The position numbers were made by a program, and so were the translations under genes. The notes under the pieces are model-generated. The model did not search any database and was not told where the DNA came from. It saw nothing but the letters and a program-made list of their open reading frames with translations. A stretch of 64,000 nt of DNA from Lepidostoma basale (taxonomy: Eukaryota; Arthropoda; Insecta; Trichoptera; Lepidostomatidae): positions 1 through 64,000 of the forward strand of contig JAHDVF020001340.1 in assembly GCA_022606425.2 (NCBI GenBank), written 5' to 3'. Shown piece after piece: positions 43,857-55,160 of this stretch (its first letter is position 1; every line of letters begins with the position of its first letter).

Positions 43857-45141
43857 TTGGTGTATAACTTTGCTTCCGCCGTTTTGCAATAGATGGCAGT
43901 AGCGGTAAGTGGTAGTTGGAATAAATAGATCATAGATGTCATACAATAAGCTTAAGTATTTGTAAACATAACGCCATCAAAATATTAGTCGATTTGTGTC
44001 TGCATCATAAAGTTATTCCCGATTAAACATGTCAGCTTTACGAGCCAAATTCTCGTCATTTGCGGGAGGTTTTAATTTTATGCTTTAATATGAAGAAATC
44101 TGCGGCTGAGGCTCATCTAATGCTCTCAAATACCTATGGTGAGGCCGCTATAAGTGAAAGAACGTGCCGAGAGTGGTTTCAACGCTTCAAGAACGGTGAT
44201 TTTAACGTCGAAGACCAGCATGGCGGTGGAAGAGAGAAGGTTTTCGAAGATACAGAATTGGAGGCATTACTTGATCAAGACTCGTGTTTACGCAACAAGC
44301 ATTGGCAGGATCATTGGGAGTGACGCAACCAGCCATTTCAAAACGCCTGAAAGTCATGGGAATGATTCAGAAACAAGGAAATTGGGTGCCGTACGAGTTG
44401 AAGCCGAGAGATGTTGAACGGCGTTTGTGTGTTTGTGAACAGCTGCTTGCAAGGCAAAGACGGAAGGGATTTCTGCATCGCATTGTGACTGGGGAAGAGA
44501 AATGGGTTCATTACGATAATACCAAGCGCAGAAAATCATGAGGATATCCCGGCCATGCTTCCACGTCGACGGCCAAACCGAATATTCACGGTTCCAAGGT
44601 TATGCCCAGTATTTGGTGGGACCAGCTCGGCGTAGTGTATTATGAGTTATTAAAACCGACTGAAACAATCACAGGCGATCGTTATCGAACGCAATTAATG
44701 CGTTTGAGCCGAGCATTGAAAGACAAACGGCCGCAATACAACGAGAGACATGATAAAGTGATTTTACAGCATGACAATGCTCGACCCCATGTTGCGAAAG
44801 TGGTCAAGACATACTTGGAAATTTTGAAATGGGAAGTCCTACCCCACCCGCCGTATTCTCCAGACGTTGCTCCCTCGGACTATCACTTGTTTTGATCAAT
44901 GGCACACGGCCTAGCTGACCAGCACTTCCGGTCTTATGAAGAAGTAAAAAATTGGATCGATTCGTGGATCGCTTCAAAAGATGACCAGTTTTTCAACGCG
45001 GGATTCGTATGCTGCCCGAAAGATGGGAGAAAGTAGTGGCCAGCGATGGACAATACTTTGAATCATAAATGTATAACCAGTTTTTTACGATAAAGCCTCG
45101 AATTTCGGAAAAAAACGGCGGAAGCAAAGTTATACACCTGA
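43857..45141 (+). mobile_element. Mariner transposon (DD34D), complete but dead
   Basis: 1285 bp with inverted termini sharing GGTGTATAACTTTGCTTCCG then CCGTTTT, and TA at both junctions (43855-43856, 45142-45143). It interrupts LINE-A. Length and single-ORF layout are those of mariner. Confidence 0.92.
44029..45069 (+). pseudogene. Mariner transposase pseudogene
   Basis: The original start is likely ATG 44029, with a frame slip just after it. It reads EVLILCFNMKKSAAEAHLML and SERTCREWFQRFKNGDFNVE (HTH), shifts near 44284 to QQALAGSLGVTQPAISKRLK and YELKPRDVERRL, then IVTGEEKWVHYDN, VILQHDNARPHVAK and PPYSPDVAPSDYHLF. Inactivating changes: frameshifts near 44284 and 45000, and TGA stops at 44539-44541 and 44893-44895. 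The first catalytic Asp (GDEKW in mariners) is Glu (GAA at 44494-44496). The last two Asp are kept, with 34 residues between them. Confidence 0.93.
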
Positions 45142-45225
45142 TATTATATTAAATTATATAATATTATATTAAATTATATAATATTATATTAAATTATATA
45201 ATATTATATTATATTAAATATCTTA
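45142..45225. repeat. 20-bp AT-rich tandem repeat at the mariner junction
   Basis: ATTATATTAAATTATATAAT is repeated three times plus a partial unit, immediately right of the transposon. Confidence 0.85.
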
Positions 45226-45735
45226 TCACAAAATGAGTACTTTAAATAAAAAAAAATTAAAATACCCTTTAACTACAAACATATATAATATTTTTTAGGT
45301 AAATTACATTTTTTACACGCTTTGTTGTGAAAGTAAATAAAGTTACCATTTATTAAGGACACAGCCTTAAAGAGATATTTTTTGAAGCAATTAAGGTTAT
45401 GATTCACAAATATTAAAAATCCTTTCCGAGAAGTCTCTTTTCCTAATACTCGTACCCGTATAAGAAGCCTTGTAAGTAATGAGTTTGTAAGGAATTTATA
45501 TGAGACATGAGAATGTTAAAAATATAATCATTTCGTGCAGGTAGGTGGATTCAGAACGTAAATATGAATCAGTTAGAAAAGATTTGAGAAAGTCAATTTG
45601 AAATTAATCAACTTGAAGAATATCATCAAATCGCTTGGCTTTTCTTGAATTCAAATATTAAAAAAACCTTATTGGAGACACATAATCGTAATTTTCGATA
45701 AGGATATTCTGTTTAAATTTATACGTGTATGATCT
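45226..45735. other. No recognised gene
   Basis: AT-rich; no domain. Confidence 0.4.
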
Positions 45736-45739
45736 TCAA

Positions 45740-45940
45740 GAACCTTAATAGTAATAGTAAGACGAAATTTGGGCTAATTTGGGCGAATAGACGCCTGATG
45801 CATTTAATTCATTTAATGCAATTTTTCTCATTGGATTGTGCCTTAGCCAGGCAAAATGTGTCATTTCCACAAAATATAATAAAACTTCTAGAAAACAGAC
45901 GTTTTCATTCGTTATAATCCCATTATAATGCGTTGTGAAA
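45740..45940. repeat. Hammerhead family C, right arm without core
   Basis: CAAAATGTGTCATTTCCACA, AAACTTCTAGAAAACAGACG and ATTCGTTAT mark the family-C right arm. The stem and CTGATGA part have decayed (GATTGTGCCTTAGCCAGGC). Both longer frames over this region are by-products. Confidence 0.55.
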
Positions 45941-46159
45941 TTTAAGCGCAATAAAGGGCAGCAAATATCATGCATCACTGAAAGAATAATACTTATAAAA
46001 TTGGCAAAAATCTGAATGTAGTCAAGAAAGAGTACGAGAAGAGAGCGAAAGAGGAATACTTCGATTCCTTTGGAAATTAATTCAAAATGCACTCGATGCA
46101 CATGCTCATAATTTATAATTTTGTTTTTGATTATTGTTGTATGAAAGTAGTGTATAAAA

Positions 46160-46348
46160 TAATAATGAAATAAAACGATGTTTTTTAACTACTTCAGTCT
46201 GACTGACCAGTCTGTCGATGCCAGCGAGCCTGGCGAAACCGGTCGCTGTCGAAATAAAGACAAAAGTGGAAGTTGTTAAAAAACATCGTTTATTTCATTA
46301 TTATTTTAAATGAACTTCCATCAAGAGATTTCAGTAAAATCATTTGAT
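46160..46348. repeat. Hammerhead family B element, 12-bp TSD
   Basis: Outer arm AATAATGAAATAAAACGATG, core, inner arm ACAAAAGTGGAAGTTGTTAA, mirrored arm AACATCGTTTATTTCATTAT and the single tail CTTCCATCAAGAGATTTCAG...CATTTGAT. TAGTGTATAAAA flanks it at 46148-46159 and 46349-46360. This fixes family B as a mobile unit of about 190 bp. Confidence 0.85.
46208..46248 (+). ncRNA. Hammerhead-like core, family B
   Basis: Stem I CAGT/GCTG (T-G wobble next to the core); CTGTCGA; extra T; stem II GCCAG/CTGGC, loop CGAGC; GAA; AC-CG-GT; C17. Identical in layout to the core at 16573-16613. Confidence 0.7.
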
Positions 46349-46369
46349 TAGTGTATAAAACAAAAGGAG

Positions 46370-47080
46370 AACAATTTGGTGTTGTTAATTGTGAATTTTT
46401 TTTAGGTGTGTGAAAAAAAATTATTTACACTAAAAGTTCACATTGTACAGTGGACCGAGTTTTTATAGTATACAAAACATTAACATTCGTTAATATTGCA
46501 CAGGTACGTCAAACTAGTACGTTTAATAACATACCATAAAATCCTAGGGCTTATTTATTATTGTATTCTTGAGAATATTCAGCAATTCAAATATAAATAA
46601 AGATTTTTAAAAATTATCAGAGTAATGTTTGTACGAGTATAACTGGAACTTTAAATCATGAACTCCTCGCCCCTGTCTCTAGGACTAACTCCAAGTATCT
46701 ATCCCTCTACTGTACCTACCCTCCTATATAGAGTGCCCTCACAACGTATAAAGCAAGCTCGATTAGGTTATTCATGAGCTAAATAATTAAACATATGTAC
46801 CCGGGTCGCTCACGAATGTTCGACAAAAAGGTTAGAAATTTGTTTAATTGGGAGAAGTAAATACAATTAGGGCATATGAGTTACTGTTTCCCAAAATACC
46901 TATCAGGGTTTTTTCGTTTAAAAATAAATACATAACGATGCAAAGAGTTTAAATTATAAATTAATTGTCCCATTAAAACTCATTAGTTCATGTTTTTTGA
47001 ACAATTATATAATAGATCTCCATATTTAATATATGTGAAAATAATATTGTATTGTACATAATTGATGTTTGAATCTAGGT
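46370..47080. other. No recognised gene
   Basis: 46670-46900 is more balanced; no repeat or coding region recognised. Confidence 0.4.
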
Positions 47081-47084
47081 AAAT

Positions 47085-47265
47085 AAAAATGAAATAAAAC
47101 GTCGATTTTTAAGAAATGCTTCCACTTTTATTTTTATTTCGATTCAGTGTGGTCGATTTTACCAAGCTCGCTGGTCCAGACTTTCGATGACAGCTAGCAT
47201 CATGGCTGTAGATGACGCGGTAATTAGTAATCACAATAAATTTCCAAGAGATTTGAGTGAAATCA
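47085..47265 (-). repeat. Hammerhead family B, decayed half
   Basis: AATGAAATAAAACGTCGATT, CTTCCACTTTTATTTTTATT, GGTCGATTTTACCAAGCTCG, then the tail TTTCCAAGAGATTTGAGTGAA. The core is eroded. Confidence 0.6.
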
Positions 47266-47629
47266 TTAGATTGTCTTCTCTAAAAATTCTGGTTAACTAA
47301 TAATAATAAATAATGATAAAGTAAACAAATAAACGGGAACAACATTGGAATTTTATCAAATAAAAAAATATAATTGCTCATAATTTAATATGAGTAAAAC
47401 AATGCGCAACGAGAATTAAAAGGCACATACGAGATAACTTTTTGAATTCGTCAATCACTTCATGGAAAAATATTATTGGTTAAATAAAGATAACGGATTA
47501 AAAGATAATGTTTGAAATATATTATAAATGAAATATAATCAAAAGTTTTGTAATAATTCAATGTCATTCAAAAGCCATTCAAATATCTTTCTCTCTTATT
47601 TTAAGGGAGTTGTAATGATGGTGATGATG

Positions 47630-47700
47630 ATTTGTGTAGTGCCATTTTTGTGAGAGATTCACTTCAAGGGCGCTCTTCATCCGTAAAGCTTCTCTGAAAA
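47630..47700 (-). mobile_element. CR1-like LINE 3' tail, decayed
   Basis: AGTGCCATTTTTGTGAGAGA and TTCACTTCAAGGGCGCTCTT on plus, i.e. the terminus on minus. Confidence 0.6.
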
Positions 47701-47734
47701 ATAAAAGTTTAAAGTGAGCTTTGGACTATTTGTA

Positions 47735-48240
47735 ACTAACTAACTATCTAACTATGACGCCGTGTCTCCACAGGTGTAGGCAGAGAAGATGGACCGTCAT
47801 ACTGTTCTATCCTGCTATGACTCACGAGCCTTTTCTTCCTTCACACATGGCCGTGTTCCTTTCAATTATTGATTAATTTGATCAGGTCTTTTTTTCCATT
47901 CACACTTCTTGTATTTATCTATTTGAACTATTTTCCCCTCATCCATTCGTTCTATTTGTCTAAACCATCTTAGTGACCATTTATTTGATTTAGAACGCAT
48001 TCATCCGTCTAAATTCCTTTCCTATTTCATCATTAGATATTCTTTTGTTATCATACATTGTTTTTACACATTCTTCTTAGTACCCTCATTTCTATTGCAT
48101 TTATCCTATTTTTCTCCTTCTTCCGGGAACTTCAAGATTCACTTCCATACACAAGGGTCGGCACTAGTACTCCTCTGTTTTCTGACATCTTTGTTTCAGT
48201 CGATATATTTCTATTCACATTTAAGCAAGGAAGTTTTTAA
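47735..48240 (-). mobile_element. LINE-A 3' end, old copy
   Basis: The TTAG tail with a TATC interruption, CCGTGTCTCCACAGGTGTAG, and on the minus strand traces of the HMERM and RMC blocks. Continues to CTTCCATACACAAGGGTCGG (the LVPSLMYGSE region). Many indels; clearly older than the 1785 copy. Confidence 0.75.
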
Positions 48241-48246
48241 TCTAAA

Positions 48247-48290
48247 AAATATAATAAAACTTCTAATAAATGGCCATTTTCGTCAATAAG
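48247..48290 (+). repeat. Family C arm fragment
   Basis: AAAATATAATAAAACTTCTA, then a damaged ATGGCCATTTTCGT; a short right-arm remnant. Confidence 0.5.
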
Positions 48291-48299
48291 CTGTAGTTT

Positions 48300-49355
48300 G
48301 GAATTAGATCTTGTAACATTTTTTATGATGACATTATAAACATTAAAGGGTTCTATAGGGCTCATTAGGGAGATACACTTCATTCAAATTTACAATGGAA
48401 TTTCAGCGATAACGCCTTAACCTTAAATAAAGTGATTGACGCTTTAACCTAAAAAAATACAAAAAGGACATAAGTAATGAAAAAAAAAGCCTAAAGGTGG
48501 CGTGAAAACTAGATTTAAAGAAATCTCGGTAGTTCTGAAGCAGAGGTATAAAGGGAAAGAGCTTTGCATTATATTAAATAAAGAAAAGGTTAAGATTCTT
48601 TTTTAAGAAATTGTGTTGACATTTAAGAAGCATATCACCCGAATAAAGGAGAAGCGTAGGCAAGTTAACTTACCGAAGTTATCTGGATGCGGTAGTAATG
48701 GATGGTCGTGCCAGCCGAATTAGCAGACGGCTGCGATAAACAAGGATTGGTGTGGAGAGCTCTTATAAAAACCACGCTAACGTTAAAGGCGTAAACGTTA
48801 ATTTCGCAATATATTTGAATAATGTTTCAAATGGAGCCTTTTCCGCGTAGTTTGACGTAATTAATCCATCGTTTGTCTCTGCCATTAGCGAGTTCTTTGC
48901 AGTTCCGTCCACAGATGGCGTTTGAACATTAACACTGACAGAGGAATTAAAAGCGTGTTTAGCGATATATATACATATTTGTATTGTGTATGTATTATAA
49001 CATTGAGTAATATTGAAAGCTACAACGGAATTTAATGGGAATATCAACTAATAGTTGCAATCAATTAAAATAATATACATATTTTTTTTAAAATTAAATA
49101 TTATGTAATTAATACGAATGAAAATAATTGCGTAGATTTTCACGGTTAGCAGCAATATTTTTTGTGTGAACTTTTCTTAATTGATATTAAAAAAAAATTA
49201 AAAAATATCATAAAACGTTTCCTAATTATACTCGTATATATTCAGTTTTATGCCGTAATAACCACCACCACATTATCCTGAAGATGGAGACTGCAACGAT
49301 CTCTTAAACATCTGTCGAGAAGGAGAAATCACACGTTGTTACCCAAAATCACACA
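48300..49355. other. No recognised gene
   Basis: 48620-49040 is more balanced and non-repetitive; a 94-codon minus frame (48763-49047) shows no recognisable domain. Confidence 0.4.
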
Positions 49356-49359
49356 AAAC

Positions 49360-49580
49360 ACACGAATGAAAACGTTCGTTTTCTAGAAGTTTTATTATAT
49401 TTTATGGGAATGACATGTTTCGCCCTTCTAAGGCATTATCAAATGTCCTTTGATAATACTTTAGAAGAGCGAAACATGTCATTCTCATAAAACTTCTAGA
49501 AAACTAACGTTTTCATTCGTATTAATTATTTAATATGGAGTTTTACATCATTGTTCAAGAAACAATAAATAAATATAATG
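49360..49580. repeat. Hammerhead family C, most complete palindrome
   Basis: Left arm AACGTTCGTTTTCTAGAAGT to the minus core at 49410-49446 (TTGATAA, T, GCC/GGC, GAA, AC-AT-GT, C). Immediately followed by the plus core at 49447-49484 and right arm AAACTTCTAGAAAACTAACG. Then the unpaired tail TAATATGGAGTTTTACATCA. Confidence 0.8.
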
Positions 49581-50485
49581 TCATATGTGAACACGTAATA
49601 TTTTTGTAATTAATTATTTTATCTGATTTTTCAATTCGTTTAAACGTGTTTTTAGGCGTCGTCCGGTGGTTATAACAAATACATTAATAAATGATGTAAT
49701 AATATAGTTAAACATGTTTTTAATATATTAAATATAATTTTAATATATGGAGGGTCCGATGTTCTGCGGGATATCCGCTTGTATAGCATGGGGTAAAACT
49801 GAAAGCTGTGCGTCCCTCGTCTAAATTAAGCTTAGACTATAATGTTCTCTGCGAAAATCTGATTTGTGTGAAAGCACCCCCGTTTTATACAATTTATATT
49901 ATTTCTAATATCATTAAATGTTTTCGGTCAAGTATTTACACATTAAGCTAAGTGAGTAGTATTTAATTATAGATAAGGGAGTAATATAACATGTTAAATA
50001 TGTGTTACAAATATACTGTATAAATAGAGTAATATTATAAGAATGTCTACTTATTATCATAATACACGGTCTTCAATTCAAAACTTTTGACAAATTAAGT
50101 ACGCATGTTCTCTCAAATTAGGTTAAAATTACTCATTATTGTATAGAAGATGAGCGCTCTTAATTCCAGACGATTCTGTTAGAATACACTTTGTTTTATA
50201 TTTAAATTGGAAACACCTTGTGGAAGATAAACAAACAATTAGCGCCAAGACAGGCTGTCAGTTAAAATCACTTCCCTTTCAAAATATTAAACAGTCGAAT
50301 ACAAAGCACACATTTCGAACGAGGACAAAGCAGATAGGAAAATGTCAGCCTAAATTAATATCAGACAAAGGAATAAGAGCGAATCTTTTGTACTTTTACA
50401 GTCAGTCCAGTTACCAGAGTTACTTCATTCTCTTTTTTGAAACATTTATTATAGTTAAATAATAATCAGGAGAAATATGTTCATA
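49581..50485. other. No recognised gene
   Basis: The 80-codon plus frame at 50220-50462 is unrecognised; mostly AT-rich. Confidence 0.4.
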
Positions 50486-50489
50486 AAAA

Positions 50490-50760
50490 ATCAACACCCA
50501 GTTTCCCCGATTATTTTCTCTGGTTTTAATCCTAAAGATTGATTTGCAGCAAAGATCTGCATCTCGTTTTCCACTCCGATCGATCCTCCGCAGTCCTCTT
50601 CAGCTTCATGTAATCTCTCAGTCTTCTCCTCCAATACAGTATGGATGAAATTTTCATGACGTATAATGTGCCTATCCATCTGATCCGCCTCTCTGGAATG
50701 TCCTTTATAAGGTGCCTCCCTTCCTCTGTTGAGAACTTCGTCATTTGTAATGTGGTCCCT
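50490..50760 (-). pseudogene. LINE ORF2 C-terminus
   Basis: Two minus frames combine as IPERRIRWIGTLYVMK / RHENFIHTVLEEK and VENEMQIFAANQSLGLKPEK. RRIRWIGHI-x-RHE...HTVLE is the usual post-RT block of an insect LINE type. The same ending occurs on plus at 55305-55378. Confidence 0.7.
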
Positions 50761-50769
50761 CTAGGAAAT

Positions 50770-52035
50770 TCTTAGGATTCTTCTATACGATCACATCTCG
50801 AACGCCACTTGTCTTTTTCTTTCTCTTTCTGTTAACCATCATGTTACACATCCATAAATTAGAATACTCTATACGTTAGTTTTCATAAGTTGTTTTCCCG
50901 ATAATGTTAGGTCAATGAATAAGACTCACACCCAACTATAGTGTACATTGAAATAATTGTTAGGTGTGATGATATTTTTCTGACTCTCTGTATGACCGAC
51001 AGATGCAATTTTAATGGATTTGGAAGTGTTGTTATTTGTTGACGACCTATCTAGATTTCTCGCTCAAATTTTCTGAACTATTTATATTTTCTGCTGAATG
51101 AATTCACCTTAAATATTCATACATTACTTTATCATTCCCATTTTTGTCTACCCTTTAATAATAAGTCTCAATTTTATCATTCACTCAATACGTATTTTAC
51201 GCTTTCGTCTGAGAGATTTTATGTCTATAATATTAATTTATTTTTAAAAGGGTAACATTTTGGTAATTTTATATATTTTTGGACCAAAAATGTTAAATGC
51301 ATAGATATTCGACACATCGAGTAAAAGGATCGAGAACTTTAAACTCATTTATAATAAAATATCAAGTGATTAGGATAGGTTTGGCTGTAGTTTTTTTTAA
51401 CTTTATCAGTTCTTAAATAAATTGTACCAATGTCAATTGGCCACTGTTTGAGATATTTTTGGAAACATTCTACAACGTATCGCATTTATCATTTACAAAG
51501 TATATCTAACTATATAAGTAATAATAATGAATTTGGAGATTTATAGAGCGCTATGATTATGAATTAACTATCTCAAGAGCGCAAGTATTTATTAGTCTCT
51601 CGATGATCGTGTAATGAAACTGCCCACAATAGTAAAATACAAATAAAATTAAAAAAAAATTACATTTACCATAATTAAAAGAATATACTTAAATTTTATT
51701 GAATTAAAAAAAACACCATCTGTTGAATGAAACACAACTCTGTTTGATGGTGTAACTTCAAATTTTGATACTTTGCAAAAAGATAAAACAAAACTCAACT
51801 AAACTTCGGAATAACTTGGTTTGTATATCGAAACTTGGCAAAAGTCTGTCTACTCTGCTAAGTTATTAGGAAACTCCGTACATTAGCTAAAACAAAGGAT
51901 TGTTATTCTAAAATACATGTATCAACGTATTGCGTAAAGTTGCTTTGGATGTGATATTTTATGATAAAACTTACTAATAAAACTAGTAATCATAAGATTC
52001 ATCTGCCATTTGCCATTTATTCATCTGGCATTTTT
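50770..52035. other. No recognised gene
   Basis: AT-rich; a decayed CR1-like tail on minus is possible at 51543-51595 (AGAGCGCTATGATT, TATCTCAAGAGCGCA). Confidence 0.4.
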
Positions 52036-52040
52036 TTTTT

Positions 52041-52268
52041 ACGTATACAACAGGTCGCTTGAACCCAATTACAGTATACAATTTGTTTAAGCTGATATAT
52101 TGATTCTCGTGACATGTGACAGGTAGCCAATCTATCGCCATTTTATTGTCACGAAAATACTACGCCAAACCAAAGACAGTGTGACAATCACACTGCCATC
52201 GCCGGGAATCGAACCCAGAACCTTCGGAATGGTAATCAGAGCTCTTACCACTCTGCCACGAAGGTCGT
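52041..52268 (-). repeat. SINE-A copy 4, full length
   Basis: On minus: A box TGGCAGAGTGG, B box GGTTCGATTCC, then the whole body to CGACCTGTTGTATAC. The 80-codon frame over it is incidental. Confidence 0.88.
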
Positions 52269-52324
52269 CGGAAAGATACGAAGAATACACCAACACTGGT
52301 AAACGAATATACGAGAATATAATT

Positions 52325-52440
52325 TTTTTTTGAATGTATAAATACTTTGTAGACAAATACTGGATTTTACCCATTACGGGTTAATCATTAAGAATTAATT
52401 GTATCTCGATAGAGACGGAGATGTAAAAACGAAACGCCTC
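52325..52440. repeat. Rearranged fragment of the foldback element
   Basis: TTTTTTTGAATGTATAAATA, ACTGGATTTTACCCATTACG and AATTGTATCTCGATAGAGAC all occur in the 25181-25581 element, but in a shortened order. Confidence 0.65.
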
Positions 52441-52810
52441 AAATCCTCTCTTTTGTCCGCAATACCGAGTAGAGGTTTCACCGGTCATCTCCTTAATCTG
52501 GTCACACCACCGCGCAGGAGATCTGCCTCTACTGCTTTTGCCTGGAACACTTCCTGTGACAATACTTTTTTCCAGGTTACCAAGCTTTCTCCTGGCAATG
52601 TTACCGAAGAAATTCAATACTCGCCCACTGCATATTACAGATAGTCTACCTGTTATTTTGAGCTCATTGAGGTCTTAGTCGTTCGTCCTTTTTGCATTCC
52701 ATGGTATCTTCAGCATGCTACGCCAACATCACATTTCAAAGGCGTCAATCCTAGCGCGGTCGCGGAATTACATTGTCTAAATTTCAGCAGCATAAATAAA
52801 TATTGGGAAT
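52441..52810 (-). pseudogene. LINE-C ORF2 C-terminus
   Basis: On minus: RIDAFEM, stop, CWRSMLKIPWNAKRTND, NELKITGRLSVICSGRVLNF, FGNIARRKLGNLEKSIVTGS and VPGKSSRGRSPARWCDQIKE. DAFEMWCWRRMLKIPWT ... FGHI-RR...GRSP-RW-DQIKE is a familiar RTE-like LINE ending. A few stops and one frame change. Confidence 0.82.
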
Positions 52811-52914
52811 ATGATGGTGCACATAATCATTTTTTTTATACATGTTTTAACGTATAAAAAATCTTTATAAAAATAAAGTTCAATTTTTTTTTAAACACGA
52901 ATGCAGTTTTTAAG

Positions 52915-53140
52915 ATAATCAAATGATTTAACTGAAATCTCTTGATGGAAGTTTTATTATTTTTTATAACTATGGTACTTCCACATTTGTCTTTATTTCG
53001 ACAGCGACCGGTTTCGCCAAGCTCGCTGGCATCGACACCAGTCTGTCGATACCAACGAGCCTGGTGAAACCGGTCCCTGTCGAAATAAAGACAAATGTCG
53101 AAATAGGTTTAAAAAAAACATCGTTTTATTTAATTATTAC
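52915..53140. repeat. Hammerhead family B palindrome, both cores present
   Basis: Tail AAATGATTTAACTGAAATCT, CTTGATGGAAG; inner arm ACTTCCACATTTGTCTTT; minus core at about 52999-53036; plus core at 53039-53079; mirrored arm ACAAATGTCGAAATAGG. The cores are back to back with almost no spacer. Confidence 0.8.
53039..53079 (+). ncRNA. Hammerhead-like core, family B
   Basis: Stem I CAGT/CCTG (one mismatch at the core); CTGTCGA; extra T; stem II ACCAA/CTGGT (A-C mismatch near the loop); GAA; AC-CG-GT; C17. Confidence 0.6.
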
Positions 53141-53379
53141 GAATAATGTTATTTGGTAATGAGTAAAAAGGGTGTTATATGCAAATTTGACTACAGATGA
53201 AGTACCGGTTGTCCGAAATATGTCTGATATTTAATTACATATTTTTGAAAGTTAGTGTTGTATACATATATTTTATATACAAATTATATAAAAAAGAAAA
53301 AAGACAAGTAAAAAATATATAACACGAAGTATGGCGAACATAGAATAAAGACAGACAAATGACTTACAATGTTTAATAC

Positions 53380-53475
53380 ACGTGAAAACTTCCGTTTTCT
53401 AGAAGATTTATTATATTTTATAGTAATGACAGGTTTCGCCCTTTCCAGGGCATTCTATAGAACCATTGATAATGC
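53380..53475. repeat. Family C left arm and core on minus
   Basis: ACTTCCGTTTTCTAGAAGAT, TAATGACAGGTTTCGCCCTT, TCCAGGGCATT: the GAAAC and stem-II part on minus is recognisable. Confidence 0.6.
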
Positions 53476-53481
53476 CTAATA

Positions 53482-53847
53482 GCACCAGTGTTAGTAAATG
53501 AGGTTTTATATGTGTTAAATATGACAGGATTTCTCCCTATGCATATGTTGATAATATTGTATGTTGATAATATTTGAGCGAGCATTACATCGAGTGTAAT
53601 GAAGTTCCGTGGAAAATCAATGGAAGATCGTGGACTTAAAGATAGAATTTTATCATTGCTATTTGACATTATATTGCCAGTGGTTGGAGCAAAGATATAA
53701 ATGGCGAATAATGTAACGGCTCCGGGTGTCGTGCTGGCAGACTTGGCATATGAGACATCACCACAATTGAAGACGAACACAAACACAAAATGGAAGATGA
53801 CATGCACCCGGAATAAAGTTTCCCGCGCAAATATTGGCGAGAAATAG
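53482..53847 (+). pseudogene. Possible coding relic, unrecognised
   Basis: 121 codons in one plus frame to TAG 53845-53847, with only two internal stops (TGA 53575-53577, TAA 53698-53700). It reads APVLVNEVLYVLNMTGFLPM, SSVMKFRGKSMEDRGLKDRI, LSLLFDIILPVVGAKI, MANNVTAPGVVLADLAYETS. The text is more protein-like than its AT-rich setting and includes a hydrophobic run. The minus strand has an overlapping 129-codon frame. No family recognised; either strand or neither may be real. Confidence 0.25.
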
Positions 53848-53859
53848 ATACTATAGTTG

Positions 53860-54465
53860 AATTGTAGAATTGATACTTATATTGTATCAAATATTCTAAC
53901 GCGTTTATGTTTTTGGTAGAATAAAAACTTTTATACTCCAGTTAAATCTTACGAATTATTTGGAAGGAGAATATTTAGCATTGATAATCTATTATATTTA
54001 TTAAATATTGTTACTATTTTTTTTATACAAAAACACTCAAATATTTTGATTGACAGTAGACGTATTTTACCTGTCAGAATGATTGAAATTTTGGTAAAGG
54101 AACACGAGAGAGCAATCAAAAGTAATTAGGTTGAAGCCATTTTCATTTATGATTTGTTTCCGTGTAAGATTTTATCAGAAAACGTAAGCAATTTCTCTTG
54201 TTTTGTAGTTCTCTTAATACAAAAATAGCATTTGACCTAGTAAGTCGCAATCTATTGACATTGAAGAAATAAAGGAACTCTAGAAAACAAACGTGTTATT
54301 TATTAACATATAAATATTTATCAATACGTATTTTTGTGTTTTATGATTATCAAATGGCTTTTAAAGAGAGGTGTTGGAAAATTTATTTCATTATATAACA
54401 TCAGCAAATTTAAAAAAATATCTAAATTAAGATATGAGTTGCTTAAATGATTTGCTATCTAATTA
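53860..54465. other. No recognised gene
   Basis: AT-rich sequence. Confidence 0.4.
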
Positions 54466-54469
54466 TTAT

Positions 54470-54560
54470 AAATGAAAACGTCACTTTCTAGAAGTTTTAT
54501 TATATTTTGCGAAAACGACATATTTCGTCTTGTTAAGGTTTTATCAAACGTTCTATCGAT
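54470..54560. repeat. Family C left half
   Basis: AATGAAAACGTCACTTTCTA, TTATATTTTGCGAAAACGAC, ATATTTCGTCTTGTTAAGGT: left arm with eroded core. Confidence 0.55.
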
Positions 54561-54689
54561 AGTTTATGGGTGCGTAAAAACAAGCTCCTGTAAGAATTTT
54601 ACTGGTTAAAAATCCAAAAGCGAATAAAATATAAGTGGTTTCTAATGGTGTTAAGGGCTTGAAACCAGAGACCACCGGGTTATCTTTTG

Positions 54690-54775
54690 GACGTCATCAT
54701 CAGCCGTCTGTCATCCACTGCTGAATGTAGACCTCTCCTAAAGCACGCCATCGCCCCCTATCCATTTGGACGTCA
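54690..54775 (+). repeat. Insect LINE 3'-end fragment (TCATCAGCC type)
   Basis: GTCATCATCAGCCGTCTGTC and CACTGCTGAATGTAGACCTC resemble a short repeat very common in moths and other insects (consensus with CCACTGCTGGACATAGGCCT). Only this fragment is present. Confidence 0.6.
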
Positions 54776-54899
54776 TTAAATAAAACTGTATTATTTTGGA
54801 ATGGATTTTTTCCACATAAATTGATCATTTTAACACCTAATCAAACAATGCTCGTTATTTTTTATTTTAACAATTACTAAAACGTGTAGAGACTATTTT

Positions 54900-55030
54900 T
54901 TAAACTGTTAAATTAAATAACTTTGTTTATGTATCACAATTGTATTTTATTGACGAAATAGCTGTCGCGTAAAATAAAATACAATTGTGATACATAATAC
55001 AAAGTAATTTAACTTAACAGTTTATAATGT
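54900..55030. repeat. Hammerhead family E palindrome, left core lost
   Basis: Arms AAACTGTTAAATTAAATAAC and its mirror at 55000-55025; TGTATCACAATTGTATTTTA mirrored by AAAATACAATTGTGATACAT. The centre keeps only GACGAAATAGCTGTCGCG, the stem-II end, GAAA and stem III with C17. Confidence 0.7.
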
Positions 55031-55104
55031 TAAGATATCAGAGGGTTTCGGTTAAATTAATAGACTATTTTTTAATTAATTAAGAAACCGTTTTTTTACA
55101 TTGC

Positions 55105-55160
55105 TGAGTTTTTTTTTATGTGTTTCGAAGGTTTTACACCATCATCATTGGGATACGATA
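55105..55160 (-). repeat. Hammerhead family A core, decayed
   Basis: On minus: CCCAATGATGATGGTGTAAA, ACCTTCGAAACACAT. Part of stem II is deleted. Confidence 0.5.

Noticed and set aside
45745..46101. 118-codon minus frame
   Set aside because: Partly made of the family-C arm; no domain.
54690..54775. Evidence that the organism is a moth
   Set aside because: The repeat is common in Lepidoptera but similar versions occur in other insects, so it does not settle the order.
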